Origin: Ecdyonurus torrentis
Taxonomy: Eukaryota; Arthropoda; Insecta; Ephemeroptera; Heptageniidae
Direction: 5' to 3'
Length of the DNA stretch: 64,000 bases
Assembly: GCA_949318235.1 (NCBI GenBank)
Contig: OX439131.1
Span: forward strand, 17,725,718 to 17,789,717
Below the pieces are notes generated by a model. The model saw nothing but the letters and a program-made list of their open reading frames with translations. It did no database searches and was not told where the DNA came from. Of the stretch, positions 1 through 13,586 are shown piece by piece. The translations under genes were made by a program, and so were the position numbers. Position 1 is the stretch's first letter; each line of letters opens with the position of its first letter.

Positions 1-1245
1 AACAATTTTTACTAGTATTATTTTATTTATTTTATTAACACATGCCATCGTTTGTAAAACATATGTATAAAAAACTTCGGAATTCTTATCTAACAATATT
101 GTGTACTTTTTATTGTATTAAACTCGCGTATTAACTCTGATGATGGGAACAAAAAAATATTGAACATTGCTCATTATGTGAGTAACGAGTATAAAAGAAA
201 TAATCGTTTTGTTCAATCTTAACCTTAAAATAATGTACTTTATTATTTTTATCGAATATATAAATATAAAAAAAGAGGATTTTTAACACTAAAATTTATT
301 ATAATAAATATTTTTTTTCGTGTTTTAAGTGACCATTGAAGCGTAACACACGATGATTTTTTTTGTGACGTCATATTCGTGCAGTATTTTTTTTTTTTTG
401 CAAGGTATGCAAGATTTTTATTGCATTTTTTTTTTTTTTTTTTTTTACTGTACGCAGTTATTTTTTAATTAATGTTACTACCAAATATAGTGACATAAAG
501 TTCCTTGTTATACACATTTTTCTTCATTAAAAAAAATAAACTTTTAAGCTCCTGAAAATATAAAAATTATAAATACGAAAAATTCTATGGAGGTCAGTGA
601 TGTTACGATAATTTGCGCGATTTAAGTTTAATCAATCAATCAACATTAAAATTAGAGCAAAATAGTTCAGAATGTCGTTTATCTCTTAACGATTCGAAGT
701 GATTCTATGTATAACATGAAAGTGTATAAAAATTCCCTTTTTTTATTTATTTGTTTTTTTCTGCGGCATTTTTTTTTTTTTTTTTTTTATTACTTGTATA
801 GACTGACTCCCAGTTGATTTGTGTGCGAGTGATGCGATGAGAATGACTAGATTTCATGAGTCTTGTAATGTGAGTAATATATATGATAGCAAGAGAATGA
901 AATGGAACAACAAGTGAGTATTTTAATTGGCTTATAGAATTGAAAAGTATGTGTACATGAAATATCTTTGCACTTACTGATATCAATAAATGAGCCTATT
1001 ATGTAATTGATTTTAAGCTTTCAGCGCAAGTAATGCACGATAAAAAAAATACAGCATTTATATGGTTTGTAACAACTCATGATTTTAATCTATGTTTAAT
1101 AATTTTTTTTAGTAATTTATTGTTATTTATTTTATTTTACGTAATGTAATATACAATATATTGTTTTAAACAGGAAGAATATGTATACGTATATAATGAA
1201 GAAAAAGAAAAATATATATATATAAAAATACACATTAGTAACAAA
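1..1245. other. A+T-rich non-coding sequence
   Basis: No gene seen. Holds poly(T) runs (about 422-446 and 768-788) and one CRE octamer (366-373). Confidence 0.6.
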
Positions 1246-1601
1246 TTAAAATAGAAAATTCCTTAGAAGAAAACATAAGTATTTATATCACAAAACACTT
1301 GGTGGGACTAAATAACTTTACTTTGTCTCTTGTCTCAAAACCCAACTGTATAGCTCTGTAGTAGTGATAATTTTTTTTTTTCAATTTATGCAACCCGCAC
1401 AACATTTTTTACTAATTTTTGCATGTTTCTGACGTCAGAAACATGAATAGTCACGCAAATTGCATACCTTACAGTATTTTCACGCTCTTTCGTGGAGCTA
1501 TACATTAACATTCTGGTAAAAATTGTCATCGGTTTTGAAGATCCAATTTCATGTTTATTCATGAAAAAGCACATGTTGTTTTATGTTGTCTATGGCTTTA
1601 A
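1246..1601. mobile_element. TTAA-type MITE, family A, copy 1 (internally deleted)
   Basis: About 350 bp, clearly related to 22616-23120. Shared blocks include 'tcacaaaacacttg', 'caacccgcacaacatttt', 'cattctggtaaaaattgt' and the right end 'tctatggctttaa'. Compared with the second copy it lacks about 150 bp between 'aacatttt' and 'aatttttgca'. The left end is decayed. No open frame remains; it is a non-autonomous DNA element. Confidence 0.7.
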
Positions 1602-1694
1602 AGGCGTAGGACACCTTGAACAATAAAAAAAAATTGTGATTTCCTAAAAAAACTGAAAATAAACGTTGATTTGGCAGGAATCATTGATTTCTAT
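1598..1694. mobile_element. TTAA-type MITE, family B, truncated copy
   Basis: It starts TTAAAGGCGTAGGACACC and matches the reverse complement of 24424-24562 up to about 1694, where similarity stops and the second terminal repeat is missing. Its TTAA (1598-1601) is the same four bases that end the neighbouring family A element. Confidence 0.65.
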
Positions 1695-2410
1695 TGATAT
1701 TACTATATTGATATAGTCTATTGATATAACTCGGGTTCTGCGTGTATTTACTTTGTCACCGTATTATCTATTTATTCGTATACATATTATATACATATAC
1801 TTAAAACAAATATAAAAGAAATTACTTACAAGCTATACTACGTTGATTTTGATACCATGGAGATTATTTCAAATATACTGATTTCAGGTATAACAGTATA
1901 ATCTTATTAATTGTGATTCCATGTATAATTATATGTTCTCGTATATAATATAATTATACCTATCTATTTGTATATTCAAAGCTAGGGCTTGTGCCCCTGA
2001 CTGCAACTACTACTAGTTATGGAATTAAGTGTTCATTTATTATAAATATTTAAAACTTTTTTTTTTTTTTTTTTTTAGAATACTCATAGAATGATATACA
2101 GTATTAATCTACGTTATGATGGATATTTATGCCACATATTTATCTGACATTCTAAAAATTATTATTACGAGACAATTTTTTTTATTAAGTTTATAATACA
2201 GATATTCTGAAGCGTATTAAATATTTTACTAATATACATTCTCACTCGCATTTAAATACCAAGAGTTATACACGATATTAAATATAAAGAGGTGAACCAT
2301 GTTTATATAGAAATACATTTCTCACAACAAAATATTTTTCACCTTACTCGAGAATTGGTTTTACCTTGCTTTAATTATAGCTTATATACTATTGTGTGTA
2401 CTATATATAA

Positions 2411-2414
<4 letters not shown>

Positions 2415-2469
<55 letters not shown>
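2415..2469. repeat. (TA)n microsatellite
   Basis: Uninterrupted AT dinucleotides, about 55 bp. Confidence 0.95.
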
Positions 2470-2470
<1 letters not shown>

Positions 2471-2709
2471 CATTATTATACATATAGTTATAGTAACGAT
2501 AGTGCTCGGCTACATACATCGTGACAAGTACGTGTGCTTATGTAGAGTGAAATATGTGAGTCTACAACGTGGCATTTCAACACCAAGGCATATAATATAT
2601 AAAATAGAATAAACATCGATACTTAATTACTTTTATATAACCAGAGAATTACGTGTCAAACAGAAACAACATTCAGAGAGTATTGCATTATTTACCAGCA
2701 ATAATAAAT

Positions 2710-2712
<3 letters not shown>

Positions 2713-2802
<90 letters not shown>
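2713..2802. repeat. (CT)45 microsatellite
   Basis: Ninety bases of perfect CT. Confidence 0.97.
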
Positions 2803-2804
<2 letters not shown>

Positions 2805-4517
2805 ATATATACTATTAAGAGGATATTAACACTTTTTTTCTACAAAAAGTTAATGAATATTCGAAAGAAATTCATTATTTAATATTTTATTACTTATTTT
2901 ATGATGTGTATACGCTGTATGCTATTTATACTCTTAACCTTTTTTTAATATTAAAAAATAAATAATAATAAAAATGTATCGGCTATCGGTGATGTATGTA
3001 TAATAATATTATACATTAGCTTAAAATAAGTGAAAGTGTATCTATAGTATGCGTATTTTAAATTTTTACTATATAGTTTAGCATTTTGTATGAATTTATA
3101 CTTCAGATAGCTAATTATTAAAATAAATTAATAATAAAATACCTAAATAACACTTGAAATGCTTTTTTTTTTAATACTAATAAATGTTAAAAAAAATAGT
3201 AAACTGAATTGCCTCAATTCAAGGGCACACTAGATTATAATAATTACATACCCTTTTGTGTTTCTAAGTTTTAGTAAACAGCAAAACTGTAATTTTTTTT
3301 TTTTTACAGTGTGTACATAGTATAATTATATAAATTCAAAAACATTACAGAAAAAGTAGAGAATAGAAATATATGCATTATACATTTCACACACACAATA
3401 TCCACTTTAATACTGAAAACGTTTGGAAGCAAAATAAGGTTTTATTTTTAAAGCACAGTAATTACTTAAAATTGTAACTCTAAAAAAACAGGAAAAAAAT
3501 AATAATAATAATAATAAAAATTATTTATATATAAAAAAAAAAATCCACAACTTTTTAAAATAAAATCATTGCAATAAAATGTAAATTTAATGACCAAATG
3601 TAATCACTGAAACAGTCATGTGATGTGAATAACTAAATAACACTTTGAAAAAATACATAAAATAATAATAGTAATTAGGCAAACAATTTAATTACATTTT
3701 TTTATTTATGCAATATTATATTGGATGATATTTATTGTTTATTCTGATTTAATTTTAATTTTAAATTAAGTAAATATATTAACTCCAATTACTGTATAGG
3801 GAAAAAAAGTTGTTTTTATTTATCTTCATCATAAATTAAACTATCTTAAAGCACGTAAACATGAATAACGTAAGAAACACATGACATGACACAATATTTT
3901 ATAATTTTTAATGTTTTATTAAAGTTAAAAAAAAAAATTATTTGTAAATAAAACATTGCTGTATTTTTTATATGACAGTCCATTAAAAAACAGTGGATGT
4001 AATATTGCTTTATCATTCATAAAGTTATAATTCTATATTATGTATTCAAAAGCTATAGATTATTATATTTTTTTTCAGTTTTATCATAACGACAAATATA
4101 TATCTTGCATTTTTACGTGCAGTTTCATATTCCATAATCATACTTTTTCTTGTTTTAGAAAAACAACAACAAAGTTTAAATATCTTTAATATGTAACAAG
4201 GACACCATAATAGTAATGCACTTATGAATATATGGAATAATTTTTTATAACGATCTGTATGCTATTATTTTCTTTTTGTATTTATATTTAAGTATGTTTT
4301 TATAATATATTCATTTTCTTTTTTATTTGAAATGTATATTATATAGTTGGCTCACTTCACAATAAAACATACGCCAAGTGTATTAAATGCATTTTTATAA
4401 CCGGTGCAATGGATTATTGAGGTCAAAATGAGAATGACTTTATATTTTTCCAACATCGTCGCAATGCAGCCCTAGTCCATGACCTGTCCCATCATAAACA
4501 AAAGTATAAAATATATA

Positions 4518-4520
<3 letters not shown>

Positions 4521-4594
<74 letters not shown>
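4521..4594. repeat. (TA)n microsatellite
   Basis: About 74 bp of TA repeats following ctg. Confidence 0.95.
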
Positions 4595-4597
<3 letters not shown>

Positions 4598-5316
4598 CAA
4601 GAAATCCAATACACTTTGTATGTGCTATTGACAATCTCAAATAATAGTACATATCTATCTTTCATCTTTTACTGTGAATCAAGATAAATATTATATAACT
4701 TTAAAATATAGGTTATGTTAAATATACTATATAATATTTATAATGCGCAATATTTTATTTTTATATTAAAATTTATTACATATCTTATTATGTTAAAATG
4801 ATTTGCTATACTCATATATTTAATTAAATATAATACTCTGTGAAAGAAAGATAAAGTTATTTACTGTTGTGTGTTTTTGTGTTAAAATGTATAAAAAATA
4901 TATATAATAATATAAAAAGTAAATAAAATATAAACAATAATTCACTAAATGAAAAACGGTTGTAAAATTTTATTTAATATACACACATTGAACAGAGACA
5001 AGACAGAACGAGAGAGAGAGAGAGAGAGAGAGAGAATGGTATTTTATGTAAGTATAGAGAAAAAAAAATAAAGAGAAAATTTTGTAATACTGTGCAAAAA
5101 AGCAATAGTCTATAGCATACAGGCAATAAAGGTAGAAAGGTGGAGAACATTTGGTGCTCACGAATCAATGGAGGAGCCACTATATCACGTTTAACGTCTA
5201 AAACGAAGACATACATAGAGGGAGAGTCAGAGACCAAAGCAGACCTTCCCATACCATCTCTCTGTAAGACTGCATGTTCGCTCTTTTGCCTTGCAAACTT
5301 ACAAAAAAAAAGAAGG

Positions 5317-5357
<41 letters not shown>
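5317..5357. repeat. Poly(A) tract, 41 bp
   Basis: Pure A run on the plus strand after a G+C-richer block (5120-5300). No target duplication was seen, so retroposition is not shown. Confidence 0.95.
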
Positions 5358-5359
<2 letters not shown>

Positions 5360-6007
5360 AACGTTCGTATATAACGCCCTCCATCCCTGTATAAAGTACT
5401 ACTATAAGTAAAAGGTATTATGGTGAAGATATATATTTATATGTTCAATTCCAACACCCATTTCAACATGGAAATCTAACTGCTATGCTATATGTATAAC
5501 CTTTTAATGCATTTTCTTCACTTTTTTGTGTTACATTCCCATGATATAACCATGTAAAATGGTATATATAAAAAAGAATAGTAAAAAAGAAAAGAAAAAA
5601 ACTTATTACATGCAAATAAAATGAGTTTTTATTACCTATTGAAATATTACTTTTTTATTCAGAATAAATTTTATATAGAATTAATAATACGTGAATGGTT
5701 ACATGATCACATTTATATATATTACTCATTTTATTGGTTTTAAACCATAAGTTATAGTTTTAATTTATATTATTGTAATTATTAGTATATATTGTTTGAG
5801 ACGTTGCATAAGAACTTATAAACTTATAATTGCATAGTAATTTGTTCTTAATCACGAAGTACTTATATAGTTTAAAAATAAATCATATTATATAACAGAA
5901 TTTTAATAAAGAGAGATAACTTAATGGACATGTATTAGGTCATGCAAGATAAAAATAATTTAATTTCCTGAGAATGGATGTTACCGGGGACAATTTTTTT
6001 TTATATG

Positions 6008-6104
6008 TCGATGTTGGGATGCAGAAATGCGACCGATGAGAAAAATCATGAGTAAAAACCTCATGATTTTTCTCATCGGTCGCATTTCTGCATCCCAACA
6101 TCGA
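6008..6104. repeat. Perfect long hairpin (45-bp arms, 7-nt loop)
   Basis: Arm 6008-6052 is the exact reverse complement of 6060-6104, with loop taaaaac. The arms are richer in G+C than the flanks. The lack of any mismatch suggests recent origin (a fold-back event or young MITE) or selection on a hairpin RNA. It has no similarity to the other elements in this window. Confidence 0.9.
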
Positions 6105-6349
6105 TATTATATTAGTTTAAAACACGTAAACATGTGTTTAATATTCCTCATTGAAAAGCAGCAGCAATTTTCTAAGAAAAGAAGAAGTAAAGTTTCCTTT
6201 TAAGAAATTAGAGTACTTTATAAATTATACGCTTCTCCCGCACTCTCTGTGATTGACTAGCGAGTTCTACTATATAGTAAGATCTATTTATTAATTAATT
6301 TTTATTGATTGAATAATTTATATAAATATAATCTAATAAGCATTGGAAT

Positions 6350-6514
6350 CAGGGTCGTATTGGCTAATTGGAGGCCAGTTTGCAATTTAGGCCTACAACT
6401 TTTGGGTCACCTACGTCCATTTAAGGGGGCGTAACCAACTCAAATAGAGGTCAAAAATCTAAGGGGCTAGTCTCCATTTGCCAATGTAATCTTATTTGAG
6501 TAAATCTGACCCTG
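6350..6514. mobile_element. Small hAT-like non-autonomous element with 8-bp TSD
   Basis: The ends are CAGGGTC...GACCCTG, the CAGGG-type ends common in hAT transposons. The flanking octamers attggaat (6342-6349) and atcggaat (6515-6522) match at 7 of 8 positions, which fits the 8-bp target duplication of hAT elements. The terminal repeats are short and imperfect beyond the first seven bases. The interior is G+C-richer than the surroundings and has no open frame. Confidence 0.6.
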
Positions 6515-6667
6515 ATCGGAATCATTTTTACAATAATTTTGAGTTAAATAAGTACGTTATCCCAACGCTATATATATACTTTAGTTTCTATAATTTTATT
6601 TTTAAATAACACCAATGATAAAGATCATTATATAAGAGTAAAATGATTTCTTAGAATATTGAAAGAT

Positions 6668-6670
<3 letters not shown>

Positions 6671-6746
<76 letters not shown>
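6671..6746. repeat. (GA)n microsatellite
   Basis: About 76 bp with one phase slip near 6734. Confidence 0.95.
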
Positions 6747-6747
<1 letters not shown>

Positions 6748-7146
6748 TTTTATAATTTAAAAATTAAGATATTAATGTTCAAATATATTGTTTATTGCAA
6801 ATGCAAACATTGATTTTTCCCATCAAATTTTTATTCAAAATTTAAATAAAAAACTTCTTGAAAGTTTTTTTTTTTTTTTTTTTTTTTTTGTCTTGAGTAA
6901 TAACTTATACAATGCGTCATGAATGTGTACTTTTGTATATACATTTTTTTTTCTCGAAAAAGTTTTTCCAACTTGATTTTTTTCCCTCTTTCTTCTAAAG
7001 TATTTTCCCTATAAGTATCAGAGTCTCATAAATTGTGGCTCTGTTCGTTTTTATTGACTTCTGTGCGCGTTACGTTCTCTACATTTACTTTCTTGCCTCT
7101 CTTTTATCTTTGCTATATACTTTTTGCTTCCAAGTCTAAACTTGGT

Positions 7147-7148
<2 letters not shown>

Positions 7149-7214
<66 letters not shown>
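7149..7214. repeat. (CT)33 microsatellite
   Basis: Perfect CT repeats. Confidence 0.97.
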
Positions 7215-7216
<2 letters not shown>

Positions 7217-10200
7217 GATACTCTCTTTAGTTTGCAACGGCTCTCTTGTCGACCACCAATCATAGGTTGAGAAAAACAAACTTTTACATAACTATCTCTA
7301 TAGTATCCCAAAATAACTTTATATGTAAAGAAAAATAATAAGGTGGTATAATATCATCTTTCATAAAATAATTTCAAAGCAAACACAAACTTTTTTTCAT
7401 TATAATAATATCTGGCTTTTTGAGTTGCATCTCAATTCTACGCAGAATTTTTCTATAATACCAAGAGTTGCGTAAGAAATGATTTGATTGAAAATTGAAA
7501 TATTATTTTGAGTTATAGGATTCTCAAATACGATGTCCTATAGTTTAACATGTAGGCTTAAATTTATGTTCTTTTTATTTATTTACTTACTATTATTATT
7601 ATACATTTGCATAATATAACCTTCGTTTTCTATTTCTAAATTGGATCGGTTTTGTCGCATATTTATTAGAGCAATACTTAAAAATGAGCCAATCACGATA
7701 TTGTTGCACTTCCTATAACGTACCAATTAGATTAAAGATTATCGGCACTATCGGTAGTATCAGTATAAGGAAAGTAATATACTTAAATTTTTTAGATGAA
7801 ACAATAATATATTACATTTAATATTATCTTTTAATTTAAAATACTTAAATCTTTTGTCATGTTAATATGTACAATTCTTAAAATTTTTGTCTTATTTTTG
7901 CCATTTACACCATTGAATGCACTATAACCACACCTTATAAATAAAATTTAAAATTCTTTTTCTTCTATAATTTATATAAGAAGAAATACATACCATCATA
8001 TTCATCACCCGAAAATAAAAAAAGAGTTAAAAATGCATATAGATATATGCAAATTAACTCAAGATTTCATGATGATCATTTATCAAAAAGAAAAAAATAC
8101 AATGCAAGAATATAGGTACAGTACTCAAGAAGACTACCCACGTTGTTTATATGACCTTTAAAGTCAGCGATGTTATCAGAATATTACATCTTCTCAACAT
8201 GCAAACACATTACTTTTTTTTTTTTTTTTTTTTTTTATTCCGTGGTGGTTATGTCCATCTTTTTCTTTCTATCTCTTCTCAACATTTTCCTTGACACAAC
8301 TCATTACATTACAACAGCACTTGTCATAAATTTGTCTTAAACTCAAATATTTATTATTGACAGCTTTATTTCTTAATTATTAAATTTTTTTTTTCAAACT
8401 GGTTGCACTCACAGTCAATTTCTCAAGAGTAGATAATTTATCAAAATGCTTGCATTTTTATTACAAAAAGATTCATATCTAAATTTTACAGATTATAAAA
8501 CACAAACAACAAGATCCTTAAGCTATTTTCTTGCAACACCCACCTTATAGTTAATAAATGAAAGATATTTATTTTTGATTAGCATTTCAAGGCAAAAGCA
8601 TCAATTATATTATACTTTATAAACTTTACTTTCTTAATTTATTTTATTTTTTTCTGTTACAAATTATAATATTAAATTAATTTTAATATTGATTTTTATT
8701 CTGATTTTTTTCTTCTTCTGAATATTTTCATGGTATATAAAAATGAAGATATAAATTTTTGTCTTACAAAAAAAAAAAAAAAAAAAAAAAACTAATTTGT
8801 CTGTTATACAGAAGAATTTATTACTTGCTGATACTTTATCTGTTCGTGATCATAAATTTAAAGATGTTACATCTTAAAGAAAAGATTTTTTTCTTTCTCT
8901 TATTCCCTTTGAATTTTATTAAGTCAAGAAAAAAAAAAAAAAAAAAAAATTTCAGCAGAAAGTTATATTAGAAGTTTTGTCTCCAGTACACCTTTTAGTC
9001 AAGAAAGAAATTTTGCTGACTTTGCAGTAATTTTTTCTTCCTAATAATAATAAGAGCTCTACATCTATTTTCGTCCCTCTTTTCTTATTTATATAAGAAG
9101 TGGGTGCGATCTTTGTGACGTTATTAAAACGACATTCATAGATCCCCTTAGATAGACAAGAATTTCTAACCACCACAGCTTAGATTTACATGGGCAATCT
9201 TTCATGGGCAAAAAGCTTTAGTAAAAAGATAGTTCCCCTTATATATGCAAGCAGTTCTAACTATACGCATCAGAGCTACTTTAGAAGCTAAAATAAATCT
9301 TACTTTAGGGATAATAAAATCGAGTGTGTAGGATTTCAAGAGATTTTATATACTTTCTATATACATACGCAACATACCATTCCATTAAAAATAAAAGATT
9401 GGTTACGCAATTTATATAAAAATGATAAGACAAAAATTATAAAAATTTAAATAAAGTAATAATGTATTGTAGTATATTATAAATGAAAAATATATTATTC
9501 TAAAAACGTAATATTTGTGTTAGTAAAAAGTTTTCAAATTTACTCGTCTTAACAACTCTGAATTTTTTTTATACTGTATATTATATAAGGAATGCACAGT
9601 AATGTAATTTGGTTTTGTGTAATCAAATTGAGAAAACTTTCTTCTGTTTTACATAAAACTTTCTGCGGGATTAAATTAAAAGTTATTTAGATTAGTTTAA
9701 AATATTCGCTATCTTATTTGTCTTTTTACTAATAAACGGGGGTTGAATATTTTATTTTTCTTTAATCAATATAATTCTTTCCGTGTGTTTTTTTTCTTTT
9801 CTAATTAAAATAATATTGTAAATCCAATATTTCTTTATTCAATTTAACTCGTTTGTGCTATACAATTATTATTTGGTTTATAGTTTTATATTAGCTTGCC
9901 AATTTTATAGTTTAAAAGAAAAATGATTCATGAAATTTAAGAACATTTATTGCATCACAATATTTTATTGAATATTATTATTATTATTATAGTTGCTGCC
10001 AACTAACTGTAAGTATTAATAGATCATAATGTTTTACGTTTTTCTATTAATTTTTTTTATTGCATTGTACTAATTATCAGGCATGCCACTATTATTGACT
10101 GATTTTAGGATTTTAAAAGTTTGGAAAATAAAAAGTTATATTTTTTATCTATTTTGTACACTCTCTCATATAAAATTTTACTCTATTACCTAAGAGTAAT

Positions 10201-11484
10201 AATACACAGAATAAAACTTTCTATGATTGAGTATGTATATCAAAATTTTAAATCCCAATAATATATACCAGTAATTAAAAGTGAAACTGCCCGATAATAG
10301 TGGTTTGGCCAATAAATTAATAACCGCCATAGAACTGCTAAAAAAATTGTTTAACTAAGGTGTTTACACGATTTCTCTGATGCAGATGTGACTTTAATTT
10401 TAAATCTGAATATCCATCAGGTTGCGGATTATCTCTTTTAAAATCAACACTTATCTACATAAATGTTAACCCTCTTACAGATTGAAAAGTATTAAATATT
10501 CAGTTTGATGGCAGTATGGTTATAGAGGATTTCAAAATGTACTTTTTTCTTGCTTTTATTTTCCCATAACTAATTATTTTAACCATTTAGAAATATGGTA
10601 AATTGACATATAATATAAAAAAATGAAAAAAAAATCCTTTCGAAATATTTTCAACATTCTATAACAACATGACATTAATCAACGAAATCCGTTAAAAGTA
10701 ATCAATTTTAATTGAAAACTATCTTTCTTACTCAAACTATGAAATAACAAAATCAAGTTTATTACTTTACTAGTATGCTGAAATAGAATGTAAGAAGTTA
10801 AAAAATAAAAATCTTTAACTTTTTTAAAAAGTATTAAAGTTTTATCATGCACTTGCAGACTTTTGCTATTGTTTCAAAATGTTCAATTGTTTTTCAGTTT
10901 TCTTTTTGTATTATTTTTTATCTTATGTTTTTTTTCTTCACCCTCTTTAAGTTTTATTAACTATAATATATTGTTGATATTTATTCATATCATAAACAAT
11001 TTTGTTTCTTAAACAAAATATGATAATATAATAAAACATTGTTCATAATATATATATTTTTTTATGAAATTTTAATTAAAATTAAAAGATCGTGCATAGA
11101 AATAAGAGTATTCCCCTTAGTAATTTCTTTTCTTTCTTTCTCTCTCTCTCTCTCTCTTCTCTTATATTTAATTACACCGCATTCAACGTGTTTTATTTTT
11201 CTTCTTTATAACTCTTTACTATGTAGAATAAACGTTTAAAGTAAATAATGAGAATATATTATTGTATTTTTAAAAAAATATTATATACATATAAGTATAA
11301 GTTTTAACAACACAAATATTCCTTTTACTTGTATTTAAAAGAAACCCCCTTTTTTCTACTTGTATAATTATAAATATTTTATATATATTAAAATAAACTC
11401 GTACGTTGTTTCCTTAATTAAAAAGTCAACACGTTTCATTGTTAAAAATATATTAATTATTTATAAAAATGCAATTTACAACTT

Positions 11485-11518
<34 letters not shown>

Positions 11519-13456
11519 TATATACGTCTACTTTATGATATATTCTTGTAAAATAAAATGAATAAATCATGTAATGTAAAATTCATAATATTCAAGCGAA
11601 TATAAACAATACACGCTTTCATATAATAATATAATAAAAACTCTATAAGAAATTACATTATAATGTAATTATAATTGTACTCCTCAAAAATTATTTTTAC
11701 TTGTATATATATACTCTAATTACATGTAAATTATTGTATGTGTACGTAGGTTTTTATGCAATTAAGTAATAAGTATCATTGTGTAAATATTATTATTTTA
11801 AATAAGGGCCTGGCTTCATTATTCTTTTCGAAAAAAAAAATAACAATGAAAAAAATATTAAATTTTATATAATAATTATACAATTTTTTTTTCAAGTGTT
11901 TGCATGTATTTTAATACAAGACAATAGGTTAATGTTTATAATTTTTTTATTAATAACTTTTATTATCTTGTTACTTTATATAATAATAGAAAATTGTTTT
12001 AATTATAGGGCGTTTAAATTCAAGAATTATTATGACTAAGATGAGCTTTGTGAACTATTATTTTTATTTATTATTTCTTTACATATAAGACGATCTAACG
12101 AGGAAACAAATTATCACTGCATGCTTCAATAATGGTTTAGGTGCAGTAACTGCGACAAATGAATATCTTGCAGGATTCTTACAGTTTTAAATATTAGATA
12201 AACCTTCAAATTTTTAGAAGTCTTGCTTAAAAAGAAATAAATTTTGCTTCAAATAATAGAAAAAACAACATGTGCACTTTATAAATCACAAAAATTTATA
12301 TATAATATATTATACTGTATAGGAACACAATAAATTTGTATTAAAATCAAATCTTCATACGAGTCCTCATTAAAAAGGGGAATATTTTTATAGAGTGTCA
12401 TTTTATTTTTGTGTACTTTTCCTCCTGCTCTAAAATTATCAGTGCAGGATTTTAAAATTCATTTCTATAAGACTGTTAATTTTTTTTTTAATATTAATAT
12501 TTTTATAAAAATAGATGAAAAGAGTAATATATAATATACACAGTATTATACCGTATACACACACATACAACAATAGCAATAATTAAAATAAAAATGAAGC
12601 TATACCAATAGATTTTTTTAACGTCTAGCCATGCAATAATATATATAATATACACATATATGTATATATATTTTACAATACAATACATGATGGCTATGTG
12701 ATTGGAAAATTATTGTTGGTTTACAACAATGAGTGCGATATATTTATTATTATTGTGCTGCAAGCAATCATGTGTGTATATTTTCATACAGAGTAATCAA
12801 ACTTTTGCTTTTAAATTTTTTTTTTGTTCGTGGTTTTTATTTTAGTTTTTATTATAAAATAATGGGTTCCTATATATAACTTTCTAATGAATAACATTTT
12901 AGAATACAAAAAATGATAATAATAATGTAAATGAATAACACAGTTGTGATGATACATTCATGATAAATTTAACGTATTATAAATAAGAAGAAATAAAATT
13001 GTGATTAGATAATTTTTGGTATACATGATACACTTTTTGCTTTGTTATTAACCCCGCATTATCTAATATGTTTAATCATAAGAATGATACTTATACACAT
13101 ATAGACGGAAGGCACGATTCAAACAGACTGTTCACTCAAATATGCTATAGTTATGGCACTATATATATGAGACAAATCCTATAACGGATGAAAGGATGTT
13201 TAGAATAGAGATATGCTTTAACAATGCAAAGGAAGAAAGAAAATAAAACACGTAATATATATCCTGTATTTATATCATACCATAAATATTATTAAATTAT
13301 AAAACTGCATAGATTATTATGCTGTATAACATATACAGTTAATTTTATGCTACAGTACAGTCGATATATTTTATCATAAATTATGTTGTAATTATGAATA
13401 TTGTTGGAATAATGTACCGTAATGTACGTTTATATTTTTTATCCGTATATACAAAA
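7215..13456. other. Long A+T-rich gene desert
   Basis: No coding signal, mobile element or inverted repeat convinced me here. Poly(T/A) runs occur at about 8214-8236, 8768-8790 and 8930-8949, and an (ATT)n run lies near 9968-9990. Confidence 0.5.
11487..11515. repeat. (CT)n microsatellite
   Basis: About 29 bp; a shorter CT tract lies at 11137-11158. Confidence 0.9.
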
Positions 13457-13586
13457 GCGTCAGATGCAAAAGCAGACATTCGGCATTATGCTGCATGTTT
13501 CATTTCTCACCTGCCTATAATAGGAAGAGAAAAAAAATGACGCTATAGCAAATTACATGTCGAATGTCTGATTTTGCATCTGACGC
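13457..13586. mobile_element. Short inverted-repeat element
   Basis: The ends 13457-13482 and 13561-13586 (GCGTCAGATGCAAAA...) are reverse complements at 25 of 26 positions around a 78-bp centre. A clear target duplication was not found. Superfamily undetermined. Confidence 0.6.

Larger units (their letters stand above)
1695..6007. other. Non-coding, microsatellite-rich
   Basis: Apart from the listed TA, CT and A tracts, only the block 5120-5300 is G+C-richer. Its open frames on both strands show no domain. Confidence 0.55.

Noticed and set aside
2415..2469. TA tracts as origins or recombination sites
   Set aside because: They fit ordinary dinucleotide expansion like the many other tracts here.
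5317..5357. Poly(A) after a G+C-richer block as a processed pseudogene tail
   Set aside because: The block has no recognisable protein similarity and no flanking duplication was found.
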